DNA of 5,659 nt, taken from Prevotellaceae bacterium. GTDB lineage: Bacteria; Bacteroidota; Bacteroidia; Bacteroidales; UBA932. Below are positions 5,610 to 5,659 of the stretch, one piece after another. The notes under the pieces were generated by a model, which worked only from the letters and a program-made list of their open reading frames with translations, did no database searches and was not told the DNA's origin. The translations under genes were made by a program, and so were the position numbers. Where the stretch lies: the NCBI GenBank assembly GCA_031268055.1, contig JAIRXY010000239.1:1-5659 (forward strand). Reading direction: 5' to 3'. The stretch's first letter is position 1. Each line of letters opens with the position of its first letter.

Positions 5610-5659
5610 GTAAAAAATTGTCACCTCCGCGCTTCACACGCTTAACGATTAAACCTTTC

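Larger units (their letters stand above)
5331..5659. other. Intergenic region upstream of meaB with no convincing gene
   Basis: These 329 bases hold the meaB promoter (5371-5378), an AT-rich stretch without visible structure (5380-5485), the long hairpin (5488-5539) and the GC-rich twin hairpins (5575-5609). On the minus strand one frame is open from the right edge for 35 codons to a stop at 5556-5554; it could in principle be the tail of a gene beyond the edge, but its composition (…HPSHGACRRPTAARWPNI) does not resemble a known C-terminus. Two other frames across the GC block are also open for about 30 codons without a good start. I recognise no tRNA, tmRNA, RNase P RNA or SRP RNA sequence. 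Confidence 0.6.

Noticed and set aside
5554..5658. 35-codon minus-strand frame open from the right edge
   Set aside because: No start is visible, it crosses the GC hairpins, and the amino-acid content looks like a chance reading of a repeat; it cannot be fully excluded as the tail of an off-edge gene.
1..5659. CRISPR array, transposase, toxin-antitoxin pair, defence system, tRNA or rRNA
   Set aside because: I looked on both strands and found no evenly spaced repeats, no such protein motifs and no RNA consensus sequences; the window is core metabolism apart from the right-edge repeats.

Overview
The window looks like an ordinary chromosomal segment from a member of the Bacteroidota, most likely near Bacteroidales. 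Perfect copies of the Bacteroidota -7 promoter element TAnnTTTG lie upstream of four of the five genes. Shine-Dalgarno sequences are weak or absent at most starts. The aspartokinase, GcvT and MeaB proteins carry sequence variants that I associate with that phylum. Coding DNA is moderately GC-rich, while the intergenic DNA is strongly AT-rich.

Layout, left to right. Bases 1-1034 (minus strand) hold the first 344 codons of a monofunctional aspartokinase (lysC), cut by the left edge inside its C-terminal ACT regulatory part. A 313-base AT-rich gap follows, carrying the lysC promoter. Bases 1348-1932 (plus) encode a small secreted, very basic protein that resembles the Spy/CpxP-like periplasmic family, closed by a clear intrinsic terminator at 1951-1985. 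Bases 2024-3136 (plus) are gcvT, the aminomethyltransferase of the glycine cleavage system; a -7 element sits almost on its start codon. Bases 3259-4164 (plus) encode a lipid A (LpxL/HtrB-type) acyltransferase with its own promoter and a TTG start that overlaps a tiny out-of-frame ATG ORF. Bases 4236-5318 (minus) are meaB, the G3E GTPase that protects methylmalonyl-CoA mutase, convergent with the acyltransferase gene. The last 330 bases hold no convincing gene. They contain a 22-bp hairpin (14 bp perfect in each arm) and, 35 bases further on, a GC-rich block with two small hairpins.

The genes are not one pathway. They cover amino-acid synthesis (aspartate family), one-carbon and glycine metabolism, outer-membrane lipid A assembly, and propionate/methylmalonyl-CoA metabolism. 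Each appears to be its own transcription unit, judging from the promoters, the terminator and the strand changes. I see no defence system, CRISPR array, transposase, tRNA or rRNA. The least explained DNA is the hairpin region at the right edge and the 5' end of the acyltransferase gene.
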